The position numbers were made by a program, and so were the translations under genes. The notes beneath the pieces were generated by a model, which made no database searches, was not told where the DNA came from, and saw nothing but the letters and a program-made list of their open reading frames with translations. DNA of 64,000 bases from Flavobacterium sp. CYK-55 (GTDB lineage Bacteria > Bacteroidota > Bacteroidia > Flavobacteriales > Flavobacteriaceae), in assembly GCF_018413465.1 (NCBI RefSeq), contig NZ_JAHCDK010000012.1, positions 38,363 to 102,362 on the forward strand. Reading direction: 5' to 3'. This document shows positions 1 through 8,472 of this stretch, piece after piece. Each line of letters starts with the position of its first letter. Position 1 is the stretch's first letter.

Positions 1-549
1 GGCTAAAGCTGATAAATTGAGTGATTGTGCTACTTCTTGACCTAAAATATCTAGCACACGTACTGAGTTGAGCTGGTTGTTGACCGGGAGCTCTATATGT
101 AATACACCTTTAGTTGGATTAGGATATAAACGCGGTTGCGAAAACTCATGATGACTCGTGCTTAAAGTTGGAAAATCATAGCAATCAGATACTGAGCTAC
201 AATTGCCTGTAGTTAGTGCTACAGCATATTGACCCGGCCCGGCAGGAACATAGATTTGCCCGACTGCTCCGGCTATTGGTGCATTGTTCATATTACAATC
301 AAGCCATTGATATGTTGTACCGGGATTAGTTCTTTCAGCTGTTAATTCGGTATTGGTTACTACTACCGCATTGCTCAAAACATTTTGCGAATCAGTCACC
401 ACCACATTTAAACTCATTTGCTCGGTGACCGACGGCACACAAAAAGTATTGATGGCTGATAGCGTTACGGTGTAAACGCCCGGACATTGATAAGTGTGTG
501 TTGGATTTTGACTCGTAGAAGTTCCGCCATCGCCAAAGTTCCATTGCAA
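1..549. repeat. Direct repeat copy A (pair with 1844-2392)
   Basis: Bases 1-549 match 1844-2392 without any difference that I could find by reading, at a constant offset of 1843, and the match probably continues left of the window. It encodes PKD and T9SS C-terminal sequence. The right junction lies in a 12-bp microhomology coding LQWN. Confidence 0.93.
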
Positions 550-702
550 GAGCGTGGCTAAATCGTCAATTTGACCTACAATGTTTTCATTCGGATTACC
601 GTCAACTACAGTGAGACCATTATAACGAACGGCCATATAAAATGCGGCACGTGATACATCGCCTTTCCTACTGTTGGCGGGGTTGCCAACGGACCATTGT
701 AA
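1..702 (-). pseudogene. Chimeric endonuclease I / PKD / T9SS remnant, runs off the left edge
   Basis: The minus-strand frame is open from a TGA at 703-705 to the window edge. Its upstream part (about 550-702) reads as the core of bacterial endonuclease I (EndA/NucM family), with GDVSRAAFYMAVRY and, further on, DLATLLQW. At the LQWN codons (538-549) it passes in frame into a PKD domain (FGDGG...HTYQCPGVYTVTL) and a T9SS sorting region, and this part is identical to 1844-2392. No start codon, signal peptide or catalytic His/Asn region is present. Upstream of the TGA another frame reads NRNYDVDYNG, which suggests a small frameshifting deletion. I infer a broken endonuclease gene whose 3' part was replaced by recombination with the neighbour. 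Joining of two repeats during assembly is the alternative. Confidence 0.6.
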
Positions 703-846
703 TCAACGTCGTAATTGCGGTTGTTGCGCGAGGTTGTATAATTAAAAGCAATAGCATTATTTTAATATCCATTTTTACATAAATATTTAAACTATACGAC
801 TAATTTTCAAGTTTATTTTAGATACAAATAAATACTTAGTTTTAAT

Positions 847-883
847 AAAAAAACCTTCCTGAATTATGGGTTCAAGAAGGTTT
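847..883 (-). terminator. Rho-independent terminator of the lipoprotein gene at 909
   Basis: AACCTTC and GAAGGTT flank a loop. On the minus strand the hairpin is followed by a T run of about seven bases, just after the stop of the 909-1700 gene. Confidence 0.7.
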
Positions 884-908
884 AGTATCAGACTTAAATG
901 AGTTTATT

Positions 909-1700
909 TTATTCGTAGTAAAAATAGTATTTAACAAGTAACGATCCGAAAAAGTAGTGATTTGCAGCAACAGGATAGTTGTCAGAATTATACGTATATT
1001 CATATTCCGCATTATTTACAAAATTATGTGAAATACCTCCTAAAATAGAATCAACCAATGTTTTACTACCTTGTTTACCAATAATATGCGTAAACATTAA
1101 TTTATCATATCCCAATACATTTTTAAACAAACTATTTTTGGTATCATAAGTATAATTATCGGTATATGAATCAAATTCTTTAACCACTTGTAATCTAACA
1201 ATTTCACCATTTTGTAAGGTAATAGTTCCTGATTTTAGCAGTTCTGGAGTATTCCCTGGGTAATATTCATATTGCTGAAAAGTAACAATGTTGTTGTTGT
1301 AAGTATAAGTGGTTTCTCTTTCAATACTTGAATTCGGTTTAGTTGTTTTAAATTTAATTAATTGATTATTAGTATTATACTCGAAAATATCTGTTGATCG
1401 AAGTTCTGCATCCTCTGTTGGAGTTGCGGTGTAGGGACCGCTATAATGTTGAATTTTTGTAATTAAATTCCCCGTGTAAGTGTATATATCATATTCTTCA
1501 CCGTTACGATTAATACCTGTGAGCTTGTTGCCGTTATAATAATAATAAGTGGTTGTTGAGCCTAAACCGAGATTATCTTCAACGGTTCTTTGGAGTAAGA
1601 GATTTTGAGAAGGTGGATTGTCAGACGATGAGCTACTATCACTTGAACAAGAAGAAAGAAACAGTACAGAAACGCTCAATAGGCATAGGATTTTTTTCAT
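909..1700 (-). CDS. Hypothetical lipoprotein
   Basis: 263 aa. The N-terminus has a short hydrophobic stretch and lipobox LFLSSC, then a serine-rich linker (SSDSSSSSD), so it is probably anchored in the outer or inner membrane. The body is rich in Tyr, Thr and Asn with recurring strand-like pieces (TYYYYNGNKL, YTYTGNLITKI, FEYNTNNQLIKF, YTYNNNIV). These resemble the YD/RHS-like beta repeats of many Bacteroidota lipoproteins of unknown function. It lies alone between the duplicated PKD sequences, which flank it as direct repeats and could allow its deletion. No enzymatic motif is visible and I cannot assign a role. Confidence 0.8.
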   Translation of the reverse strand: MKKILCLLSVSVLFLSSCSSDSSSSSDNPPSQNLLLQRTVEDNLGLGSTTTYYYYNGNKLTGINRNGEEYDIYTYTGNLITKIQHYSGPYTATPTEDAELRSTDIFEYNTNNQLIKFKTTKPNSSIERETTYTYNNNIVTFQQYEYYPGNTPELLKSGTITLQNGEIVRLQVVKEFDSYTDNYTYDTKNSLFKNVLGYDKLMFTHIIGKQGSKTLVDSILGGISHNFVNNAEYEYTYNSDNYPVAANHYFFGSLLVKYYFYYE

Positions 1701-1774
1701 TTTTTATGGATTTTAGTGAAAGTTATTATGTAAACATAAAACAAATTAAATTATAATCGTATTAACCAACAACA

Positions 1775-3346
1775 TTATTCCTTAAGTACTTTTAAAGTAA
1801 AAGTTCCTTGGTTGGTATGCAATTCAACTAAGTACAAACCTTTGGCTAAAGCTGATAAATTGAGTGATTGTGCTACTTCTTGACCTAAAATATCTAGCAC
1901 ACGTACTGAGTTGAGCTGGTTGTTGACCGGGAGCTCTATATGTAATACACCTTTAGTTGGATTAGGATATAAACGCGGTTGCGAAAACTCATGATGACTC
2001 GTGCTTAAAGTTGGAAAATCATAGCAATCAGATACTGAGCTACAATTGCCTGTAGTTAGTGCTACAGCATATTGACCCGGCCCGGCAGGAACATAGATTT
2101 GCCCGACTGCTCCGGCTATTGGTGCATTGTTCATATTACAATCAAGCCATTGATATGTTGTACCGGGATTAGTTCTTTCAGCTGTTAATTCGGTATTGGT
2201 TACTACTACCGCATTGCTCAAAACATTTTGCGAATCAGTCACCACCACATTTAAACTCATTTGCTCGGTGACCGACGGCACACAAAAAGTATTGATGGCT
2301 GATAGCGTTACGGTGTAAACGCCCGGACATTGATAAGTGTGTGTTGGATTTTGACTCGTAGAAGTTCCGCCATCGCCAAAGTTCCATTGCAATTGCTGAT
2401 AATTCTGAGCGCTGGTGATAAACGATACCGGAGCCGAAAGCGTTGCCGGGTCATAATCAGGCAATACCGGAACATAACCAAACATAGCTGTGGGCTGCAA
2501 ACATCTTTGTATATCAACATAAGTAATTTGTGCAGGCACCCAAAGACCGTTGATCTCATTGCCCGTAACTTCGAGCACCGGAACGCGGTATTGCTGGTCA
2601 AACCATTTGTAACTAATGGTGGTCTGCACCGAACTCGTAGGTCCGGCATCACCGGTAATGGTCACATTTGACACAATAGTGGTTTTCATTTTCAAGGTAT
2701 TGGCAAAAGTTCCGTAGGGCGTAACCAAACTCCCCCAGCCTTCTACCACATTGGTTCTTTGATTGTCGGTTTGATAAATAACCGGAATACCCAAGCTGTT
2801 CAAATCAATCGTAAACGAACTCGGGTTGGTATAATTGTCATTGTATTGAATCGGAAAGTTGTATTCTTGGTCAGGCACAGTGTAGCTCACGGTAACAGGA
2901 ATGATATTTCCGCCGGCTGTCATTTGAGCGCCAAACATTTTGTTGGTGAGTGCAGCGTTGGTTTTTTGGTAATGACTAACGATATTGGTCAATCCGTATC
3001 CGCCCAAAATAGCTCCGTCGCGCTGAGCCAAGGCCAGATTAAATTGGCTGTTGAAGTTTGAATTACAGTTAAAGATATAACCGTTGGTAAAACACCACGA
3101 AGTTTTGTAACCCGAATTGTTGGGGTCTGACCAAACTTGCGTGTCTTGCGAAGTGACATCAAGCAGCGGATAATTCCAGGCATAATTGGTTCCTGTTTGT
3201 GTAAAATCATAAGCAGCGGTATTGAGTTGGGTTGAACTCAAAATAGTCGTAGCCCCGATGCCCGCAAAATTACTGCTGGTATAGGTGATTTGCCCAAAAA
3301 CTGAAGTTAGCCCCAAACAAGCCAAAAAAAGGTATAAGTGTTTCAT
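1775..3346 (-). CDS. Secreted PKD-domain protein with T9SS type A sorting domain
   Basis: 523 aa starting at the ATG at 3346. An upstream in-frame ATG at 3448 would add 34 residues without signal character, whereas MKHLYLFLACLGLTSVFGQ is a normal signal peptide. A long unassigned beta-rich N-terminal region is followed by a PKD domain (LQWNFGDGGTSTSQNPTHTY, about residues 320-400) and a C-terminal sorting domain (RLYPNPTKGVLHIELP, then a final LYLVELHTNQGTFTLKVLKE). Such proteins cross the outer membrane through T9SS and are often surface-attached. The 3' part is duplicated at 1-549. Substrate or ligand unknown. Confidence 0.88.
   Translation of the reverse strand: MKHLYLFLACLGLTSVFGQITYTSSNFAGIGATTILSSTQLNTAAYDFTQTGTNYAWNYPLLDVTSQDTQVWSDPNNSGYKTSWCFTNGYIFNCNSNFNSQFNLALAQRDGAILGGYGLTNIVSHYQKTNAALTNKMFGAQMTAGGNIIPVTVSYTVPDQEYNFPIQYNDNYTNPSSFTIDLNSLGIPVIYQTDNQRTNVVEGWGSLVTPYGTFANTLKMKTTIVSNVTITGDAGPTSSVQTTISYKWFDQQYRVPVLEVTGNEINGLWVPAQITYVDIQRCLQPTAMFGYVPVLPDYDPATLSAPVSFITSAQNYQQLQWNFGDGGTSTSQNPTHTYQCPGVYTVTLSAINTFCVPSVTEQMSLNVVVTDSQNVLSNAVVVTNTELTAERTNPGTTYQWLDCNMNNAPIAGAVGQIYVPAGPGQYAVALTTGNCSSVSDCYDFPTLSTSHHEFSQPRLYPNPTKGVLHIELPVNNQLNSVRVLDILGQEVAQSLNLSALAKGLYLVELHTNQGTFTLKVLKE
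1844..2392. repeat. Direct repeat copy B (pair with 1-549)
   Basis: This is the intact copy inside the full-length PKD/T9SS gene. The divergence point at 2392 coincides with codons for LQWN, shared by this PKD domain and the endonuclease I fragment. Confidence 0.93.
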
Positions 3347-3403
3347 CTTGTTGCATTTTGAAGCGTAAAGATAGAAAGTTTGCGCAAGAAAGCAAATGAG
3401 TGT

Positions 3404-3438
3404 CTGAGACTGTGAGTGCCTGAGCAACTGAGCATCAG
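3404..3438. repeat. CTGAG-type short tandem repeat
   Basis: Degenerate units of the form gtg(t/c)CTGAGca, repeated about four times. Similar runs occur at 5015-5036 and, inverted, at 63848-63882. Adjacent bases 3461-3500 (TCCTAAAGCGCAGCGGTC, then AGCGCAGCG) resemble 63953-63984. The function is unknown; both look like small dispersed intergenic repeats. Confidence 0.5.
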
Positions 3439-3540
3439 AACTTCTCATATCTAAAGTCCGAAGGGCGCGTCCTAAAGCGCAGCGGTCTATAGCGCAGCGT
3501 GTCTAAAAATCACTATATTTACCCCACTAACGCACATCTT

Positions 3541-4167
3541 ATGGATTCAACTGTACAGGCACTTTTTCCGGGATTTTCAAAAGATTTACTCGAAGAAATG
3601 AATCATCAGGCGGTTTTTCAAACCGTTGAAAGCGGCACGACCATTATGCGTACCGGACAATACATCAAAAGCACGGTTTTGGTTTTGGCCGGACAGATCA
3701 AAATATACCGACAAGACGACGACGGCGGTGAGTTTTTTATGTACTATTTACAACCCGGACAAGCTTGCGCTATTTCAATGATTTGTGCTACCCGCAACCA
3801 AAAAAGTCAAATCATGGCCAAGGTAACTGAAGATGCCGAACTCATGATGATTCCATTACCACTCATGGACCAATGGATGATGAAGCACCGCAGTTGGTAT
3901 GAATTTGTAATTGAAACCTACCGCAGCCGTTTTGAAGAAGTTTTAGAAGTGATTGACAGCATTGCCTTTCGCGCCATGGATGAACGCTTGGAGTTTTACC
4001 TCAACCGTCACCGCGAAGCCTGCGGATGCAACGAGCTCAAACTTTCGCATCAAGAAATTGCCAATGATTTGAGCACTTCGCGCGAAGTAATTTCAAGATT
4101 GCTCAAAAAAATGGAACAACGCGGACTAGTTAAACTGCACCGCAACCAAATTGAACTCATTAAATAA
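3541..4167 (+). CDS. Crp/Fnr-family transcriptional regulator
   Basis: 208 aa from the ATG at 3541; a GTG at 3499 gives a less likely 14-residue extension. The N-terminal cyclic-nucleotide-binding-like beta-roll (about 20-115) carries LAGQIKIYRQDDDGGEFFMYYLQPGQACAIS. The C-terminal winged helix has HQEIANDLSTSREVISRLLKK. R181, E182 and R186 of the recognition helix sit in the same pattern as the R-E---R of E. coli CRP that reads TGTGA. C81 and C85, plus C160 and C162 in ACGC, could sense redox state or polysulfide, but there is no Fnr-type N-terminal cysteine cluster. It heads the sulfide region and is the likely activator of the four shared-motif promoters at 4171, 6006, 14740 and 21418. Signal unknown. 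Confidence 0.9.
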   Translation: MDSTVQALFPGFSKDLLEEMNHQAVFQTVESGTTIMRTGQYIKSTVLVLAGQIKIYRQDDDGGEFFMYYLQPGQACAISMICATRNQKSQIMAKVTEDAELMMIPLPLMDQWMMKHRSWYEFVIETYRSRFEEVLEVIDSIAFRAMDERLEFYLNRHREACGCNELKLSHQEIANDLSTSREVISRLLKKMEQRGLVKLHRNQIELIK

Positions 4168-4170
4168 ACT

Positions 4171-4215
4171 GGTGATAAAAGTTACAGTACACATCTGGCC
4201 AACCCTGCATATTTG
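4171..4215 (+). promoter_or_regulatory. Predicted Crp/Fnr-type site and -7 box for the TauE gene
   Basis: The inverted repeat GGTGATAAAAGTTACA (4171-4186) is centred 29.5 bp before the -7 box CATATTTG (4208-4215, one mismatch to TAnnTTTG). No TTTG stands at -33. The geometry is identical to the sites at 6006, 14740 and 21418; the left half-site here is the weakest of the set. Confidence 0.65.
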
Positions 4216-4230
4216 CCAACAAAAAACCTT

Positions 4231-5016
4231 ATGGAAATTCTAGGTTATTTAGCATCGGTACTCATTGGCATCAGCCTTGGGCTCATTGGCGGCGGCGGAA
4301 GCATTTTGACTGTGCCTATTTTGGTGTATTTGTTTGGTATCGGAGCTGAACATGCCACAAGCTATTCATTGTTTATTGTAGGCATTACAGCTATGACCGG
4401 TGCGTATCGTCATTACAAACTGGGCAATTTAGAGATCAAATCAGGTTTGGCCTTTGCACTGCCTTCTGTGATTAGTTTGCTGTTGGTGCGCAAAATTTTA
4501 CTCCCGGCTTTACCTGATGTTTTATGTACGGTTGGCTCAACAAACGTGACTAAAAACGCACTGATTATGGTAGTTTTTGCGTTGCTGATGTTGGCCGCTT
4601 CTATCGCCATGATCAGACCTTCGGCGGAACCAACACAAGACAGCAGCCCTCAATATAAATCACTGGCCATCATGGGTTTTTTGATTGGATTAATCATCGG
4701 ATTTTTAGGAGCCGGCGGCGGATTTTTAATCATTCCTGCCCTACTCTTTTTTGCCGGTATCCCGATGAAACAAGCCGTGGGAACCTCATTGCTGATCATC
4801 AGCATCAACTCGGCCATTGGCTTTGCGGGTGATGCCCTAGGCGGAGCACCGATCAACTATACCCTCTTACTCACCATCAGCGGCATTGCGATTGTCGGGA
4901 TGCTCATCGGCACCCAACTTTCAAAAAAAATCAACGGAGCGCAACTCAAACCTGCCTTTGGGTGGTTTGTTTTATTGATGGGCGTTTATATTCTGTTGAA
5001 GGAAGTGGTTTTCTGA
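4231..5016 (+). CDS. TauE/SafE-family (TSUP) sulfite or organosulfur exporter
   Basis: 261 aa from the ATG at 4231; an in-frame TTG at 4213 overlaps the -7 box and is rejected. About eight hydrophobic segments form two homologous halves, each opening with a glycine-rich motif (SLGLIGGGGSILTVPIL near residue 10 and GFLGAGGGFLIIPALL near 150). This is the signature of the TSUP family, which moves sulfite, thiosulfate or sulfonates across the inner membrane. It lies between the Crp/Fnr regulator and a persulfide dioxygenase and has the shared regulatory motif upstream. I therefore infer export of sulfite or thiosulfate made during sulfide detoxification. Confidence 0.9.
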   Translation: MEILGYLASVLIGISLGLIGGGGSILTVPILVYLFGIGAEHATSYSLFIVGITAMTGAYRHYKLGNLEIKSGLAFALPSVISLLLVRKILLPALPDVLCTVGSTNVTKNALIMVVFALLMLAASIAMIRPSAEPTQDSSPQYKSLAIMGFLIGLIIGFLGAGGGFLIIPALLFFAGIPMKQAVGTSLLIISINSAIGFAGDALGGAPINYTLLLTISGIAIVGMLIGTQLSKKINGAQLKPAFGWFVLLMGVYILLKEVVF

Positions 5017-5048
5017 GTGCTTGAGATGCTGAGCTTTTTAATAGCAAT

Positions 5049-5903
5049 TTAATATTGTACGACAATTTTTTTGCGCGCAAGCAACTGTTGACCACTTGTT
5101 ATTTGTACAAGATAAACCCCAGCCTGCCATTGATTATTGTTGATGACTATTTCACGGCCTTGAAGTTGATTCATCTCTTGGATTAATTGTCCGATTGAAT
5201 TAAATATTTCAATCGTAACATCTTGAAAATCAAAATCCGTAGTCAAAGTACATGAACGGCTAAACGGATTCGGCACAAAACTAAGTTCAGTATAGTTAAA
5301 ATCGCCTGTGCTCAACATAGAACAATCGGTGGCAGTTGGCTGCCCATTGGCTAGTGCAAAATTATAAACATTGATGCCATTTTGAGCGCTACAAGTCAAA
5401 TAAACATAAGGATCAGACGGTAATTCATAAGTAGGCTTAAGTGGATGACGACTGTTACCAACCCCTTCCACCCAAGTCTCACTAGGCGCTATATCATTAT
5501 AGAGATAGATAGACTTTCGGGTTCCGCCATTCACAGGAATTGTATTCACAGTTACTGAATAGGTAAATCCGTTGACCAAAGTTATAGATGAACCATTGGT
5601 TAGGCTAAAATCATACAGCAATTGATCTGTATTGTTCACGCGTCTGTATACTTTTTTAGCCGATACATCTTCGCGCAAATACACATCGGTATTGCTGTAT
5701 GTATCAGTTATTTTTTTGTACGTAAATGATCCAATGGTAACATCAACACCGGAGTTGATCACTCTGTTTTGCTGTCCGCCAAAAGTAGCAATAGCAATGT
5801 TCCATGACGGGTTGTTGTTGAGCATCGAAACATACGGTTGCCCCATAAGACTTTGCGCAAATAAACACAGCACAATGGCTTGTTTGAATAGATTGGTTTT
5901 CAT
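5049..5903 (-). CDS. Secreted T9SS type A sorting domain protein, unknown function
   Basis: 284 aa with signal peptide MKTNLFKQAIVLCLFAQSLMG. The first two thirds are beta-rich (NSGVDVTIGSFTYKKITDTYSNTDVYLRED) and include GVGNSRHPLKPTYEL. This arrangement recurs in short flavobacterial T9SS cargo of unknown role. The last 75 residues are a sorting domain (LSFVPNPFSRSCTL, then IFNSIGQLIQEM, AGVYLVQITSGQQL and terminal KKIVVQY). The gene is transcribed away from the dioxygenase gene at 6076 and is probably not part of the sulfide regulon. Confidence 0.85.
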   Translation of the reverse strand: MKTNLFKQAIVLCLFAQSLMGQPYVSMLNNNPSWNIAIATFGGQQNRVINSGVDVTIGSFTYKKITDTYSNTDVYLREDVSAKKVYRRVNNTDQLLYDFSLTNGSSITLVNGFTYSVTVNTIPVNGGTRKSIYLYNDIAPSETWVEGVGNSRHPLKPTYELPSDPYVYLTCSAQNGINVYNFALANGQPTATDCSMLSTGDFNYTELSFVPNPFSRSCTLTTDFDFQDVTIEIFNSIGQLIQEMNQLQGREIVINNNQWQAGVYLVQITSGQQLLARKKIVVQY

Positions 5904-6005
5904 AGTAATTTGTTTAGTTGTTTATCGTAAATATAATTATTGTTTTTTGAGCAGCAAACAATTGTACCACAATACTCAGTCTCCATGCACTCAACCACTC
6001 CCCAA

Positions 6006-6050
6006 TGTGACAAAAGTCATAGTTTACCCAAAATCAAGGTTTTAGTTTTG
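6006..6050 (+). promoter_or_regulatory. Predicted Crp/Fnr-type site and -7 box for persulfide dioxygenase 1
   Basis: TGTGACAAAAGTCATA (6006-6021) fits TGTGA-N6-TCACA with one mismatch. Its centre is 29.5 bp before the -7 box TAGTTTTG (6043-6050, a full TAnnTTTG match). No -33 TTTG is present, which fits an activator-dependent promoter. The ATG follows at 6076. Confidence 0.78.
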
Positions 6051-6075
6051 GCCTATAATTCAAAAAACACCAACC

Positions 6076-7491
6076 ATGAAAATAGAACAAATTTATACCG
6101 GCTGTATCGCACATGCGGCTTATTATATTGAATGCAACGGCGAGGCTGCGATTGTAGATCCGCTCAGAGAAGTGGAACCTTATCTCAACAGAGCGCAAAA
6201 AGACAAGGCCCAAATTAAGTATGTTTTTGAAACACATTTTCATGCTGATTTTGTGTCGGGTCATTTAGATTTAGCCAAAAAAACAGGGGCACAAATTGTT
6301 TATGGCCCAACGGCCCAACCGGGTTTTGATGCTTTGGTAGCAACCGATGGTCAAGAATTTAAAGTGGGTAATTGCACCATTAAAGCCATACACACTCCGG
6401 GTCATACTTTAGAAAGCACTTGCTATTTGGTAACCGATGCACAGGGAACGCCGCAAGGATTAATCACCGGAGACACTTTGTTTATTGGTGATGTGGGCCG
6501 ACCTGATTTGGCGCAACACGTCATTGCCGATCTAACCCAAGACAAACTCGCGCGCATGTTGTACCATTCATTGAGAGATAAAATTATGCCGCTTTCAGAT
6601 GACATCATCGTTTATCCGAACCACGGAGCCGGCAGTGCTTGCGGCAAAATGATGAGCAAAGAAACCACCGATACTTTGGGCAATCAAAAGAAAACCAATT
6701 ATGCTTTGAATCCAGAACTAACTGAAGATGACTTTGTCAAAGCTTTACTCACAGGGCTTACCACACCTCCGGGTTATTTTCCGAAAAACGTTTTGATGAA
6801 TCTTCAAGGTTACGAATCATTAGATGTGATATTAGACCGTGCACAACAACCGCTTTCAGCCGATGAATTTGGCCATAAAGCTTTGCACGAACACGCCATT
6901 ATGCTCGATGTGCGCGCTGCGGGTGATTTTGCCAACGGATTTATTCCGGGCAGCATCAATATTGGTATGGATGGTAATTTTGCGATGTGGGTGGGCGAAA
7001 TGATTGCCGATATCAAACAACCCATTTTACTCATTGCCGATCCGGGCAAAGAAGTTGAAGCGCTCATTAGGTTATCACGTGTGGGCTATGACCAAACCAT
7101 TGGTTATTTAGACGGTGGTTTTGAAAGTTGGAAAAAATCAGGAAAACCTATTGAAACCATTGAGCGCATAACCGCTGAAGAACTTAAAAGTCAATTGTCA
7201 ACCCACGCCATGCCCGTGATTGATGTGCGCAAAAAATCAGAATTTGATTCTGAACATATGGTGGGCGCGGTGAATATCCCGATGAATGAGCTGTACAAGC
7301 GTTTGGATGAAATCCCGAAAGACCAGCCATTTATCTTGCATTGTGCCGGTGGATACCGCAGTATGATAGCCGCATCCATCCTCAAACAACTGGGCTGGAA
7401 TAACTTTACTGATGTAGTCGGAGGTTTTTCTGAAATAAAAAGAACGCAACTTCCGGTAACTGAATATGTTTGCCCGAGCACTTTGTTGTAA
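6076..7491 (+). CDS. Persulfide dioxygenase-like MBL-fold protein with two rhodanese domains (copy 1)
   Basis: 471 aa. The N-terminal metallo-beta-lactamase domain (about 1-235) has the ETHE1-type motif THFHADFVSGH near residues 54-64, HTPGHTLES and ITGDTLFIGDVGRPDLAQ, expected to bind one iron and oxidise glutathione or other persulfides to sulfite. Two rhodanese domains follow. The first (about 250-355) has lost its cysteine (ILLIADPGKEVEAL); the second (about 365-465) keeps it in FILHCAGGYRSM. A cytoplasmic role in clearing persulfide made by the quinone oxidoreductase at 21481 is inferred. A paralogue lies at 22850. Confidence 0.92.
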   Translation: MKIEQIYTGCIAHAAYYIECNGEAAIVDPLREVEPYLNRAQKDKAQIKYVFETHFHADFVSGHLDLAKKTGAQIVYGPTAQPGFDALVATDGQEFKVGNCTIKAIHTPGHTLESTCYLVTDAQGTPQGLITGDTLFIGDVGRPDLAQHVIADLTQDKLARMLYHSLRDKIMPLSDDIIVYPNHGAGSACGKMMSKETTDTLGNQKKTNYALNPELTEDDFVKALLTGLTTPPGYFPKNVLMNLQGYESLDVILDRAQQPLSADEFGHKALHEHAIMLDVRAAGDFANGFIPGSINIGMDGNFAMWVGEMIADIKQPILLIADPGKEVEALIRLSRVGYDQTIGYLDGGFESWKKSGKPIETIERITAEELKSQLSTHAMPVIDVRKKSEFDSEHMVGAVNIPMNELYKRLDEIPKDQPFILHCAGGYRSMIAASILKQLGWNNFTDVVGGFSEIKRTQLPVTEYVCPSTLL

Positions 7492-7536
7492 CGCAAGAAT
7501 TATTTTGATTAAATTCAACTTTTTAAAGTCAACACT

Positions 7537-7857
7537 TTGGAAAAACTCAGAATCTTATATGCTGGCAACAGTACCGATAAAATTACCCAAGCCATTGATG
7601 GTGGCGCTTGCTTGCTCGATGTGCGCGCTAAATCTGAATACAACAACGGCCATGTGCGCGGATCGGTTAACATTCCGCTGGATGATTTAACCTCGAGCTT
7701 GCCTGAATTAAACCCCGAGCAACCCATTGTTGTATATTGCCGCAGCGGAATGCGCAGTGCTCAAGCCAAACGAACATTAGAGAAAAATGGCTTTGAACTG
7801 GTTATCAACGGAGGAAATTGGGAACACATCAACAGAATTGTACAATCACTAAAATAA
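7537..7857 (+). CDS. Single-domain rhodanese (TTG start)
   Basis: 106 aa single-domain sulfurtransferase. LLDVRAKSEYNNGHVRGSVNIPLDDL and the active-site loop VVYCRSGMRSAQA are both present, with Cys as the persulfide carrier. In-frame TAA at 7510 and the lack of any ATG before the domain leave TTG at 7537 (or ATT at 7513) as the start. It follows the dioxygenase by 45 bp and precedes the YgaP-like gene by 7 bp, so it is probably in the same transcript. It likely moves sulfane sulfur between SQR, dioxygenase and thiol acceptors. Confidence 0.9.
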   Translation: MEKLRILYAGNSTDKITQAIDGGACLLDVRAKSEYNNGHVRGSVNIPLDDLTSSLPELNPEQPIVVYCRSGMRSAQAKRTLEKNGFELVINGGNWEHINRIVQSLK

Positions 7858-7864
7858 CATAATT

Positions 7865-8071
7865 ATGAAACCAAACATGGGAAAAACCGACCGCGCTTTG
7901 CGCTTTATTGTTGCCGTTGTTATTGGCATTTTGTATATGAACCACACCATCAGCGGAATGCTAGCGGGCATTTTGGGCTTATTGGCTGTGGTATTTGTAT
8001 TGACCGGTTTGATTAAGTTTTGTCCGTTGTATTTGCCTTTTGGTATCGATACGCGTGAAGACAAAAAGTAA
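7865..8071 (+). CDS. YgaP-like small membrane protein (DUF2892)
   Basis: 68 aa. After MKPNMGKTDRALRF come two hydrophobic helices (IVAVVIGILYMN and GMLAGILGLLAVVFVLTGLIKF), then CPLYLPFGIDT. This matches the transmembrane half of E. coli YgaP, where it is fused to a rhodanese. Here the rhodanese is encoded just upstream as a separate protein, so the two may form a split YgaP. The conserved Cys in the KFCPLY turn could accept sulfur. Part of the 6076-8403 gene string; inner membrane. Confidence 0.9.
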   Translation: MKPNMGKTDRALRFIVAVVIGILYMNHTISGMLAGILGLLAVVFVLTGLIKFCPLYLPFGIDTREDKK

Positions 8072-8100
8072 TTTTACAATACATTCAAATCAATACGGCC

Positions 8101-8403
8101 ATGAATGCATCTTTTCAGTCACTTATCGAAAGTGAAAAGCCTGTTTTGGTTGATTTTTTTGCCACGTGGTGCGGACCGTGTCAGATGCTCTCGCCTACAC
8201 TCAAACAAGTCAAAGATCAATTGGGTGAACGCGTTTCGATTATTAAAATTGATGTCGATAAAAATCCTGAAATTGCCGAATCGTACCGTGTGCGTGGCGT
8301 GCCTACGATGATGCTTTTTCAAGAAGGTGTTCAGCTCTGGCGACAATCAGGCGTTTTATCTAAAGACGAAATTGTCAATATAATCTTAGAAAAATCTAAA
8401 TAA
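8101..8403 (+). CDS. trxA: Thioredoxin
   Basis: 100 aa, the usual length for a single-domain cytoplasmic thioredoxin, with no signal peptide. The active site WCGPC lies in PVLVDFFATWCGPCQML, and the cis-proline loop is GVPTMMLFQEG. It is the last gene of the run from 6076, 29 bp after the YgaP-like gene. Thioredoxin can reduce protein persulfides, so a role in recycling rhodanese-bound sulfur fits the context (inferred). It may be one of several thioredoxins in the genome. Confidence 0.93.
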   Translation: MNASFQSLIESEKPVLVDFFATWCGPCQMLSPTLKQVKDQLGERVSIIKIDVDKNPEIAESYRVRGVPTMMLFQEGVQLWRQSGVLSKDEIVNIILEKSK

Positions 8404-8472
8404 TGTTAAACAAAGCTGATTGTTTGACAAAAAGTAATATTTTTGGAATCATTATCAACTAAAATTAATCCC

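Noticed and set aside
1553..1756. Plus-strand frame of 67 residues over the lipoprotein gene start
   Set aside because: Antisense shadow; no signal, domain or promoter, and the minus-strand lipoprotein is clear.
5632..6045. Plus-strand frame of 137 residues opposite the 5049 T9SS gene
   Set aside because: Antisense to a well-supported T9SS protein and runs through the regulatory region of 6076.
8421..8437. TTTGACAAAAAGTAATA as a regulon site for the small Cys-rich gene
   Set aside because: The spacer is five bases instead of four and the distance to TATTTTTG does not fit.
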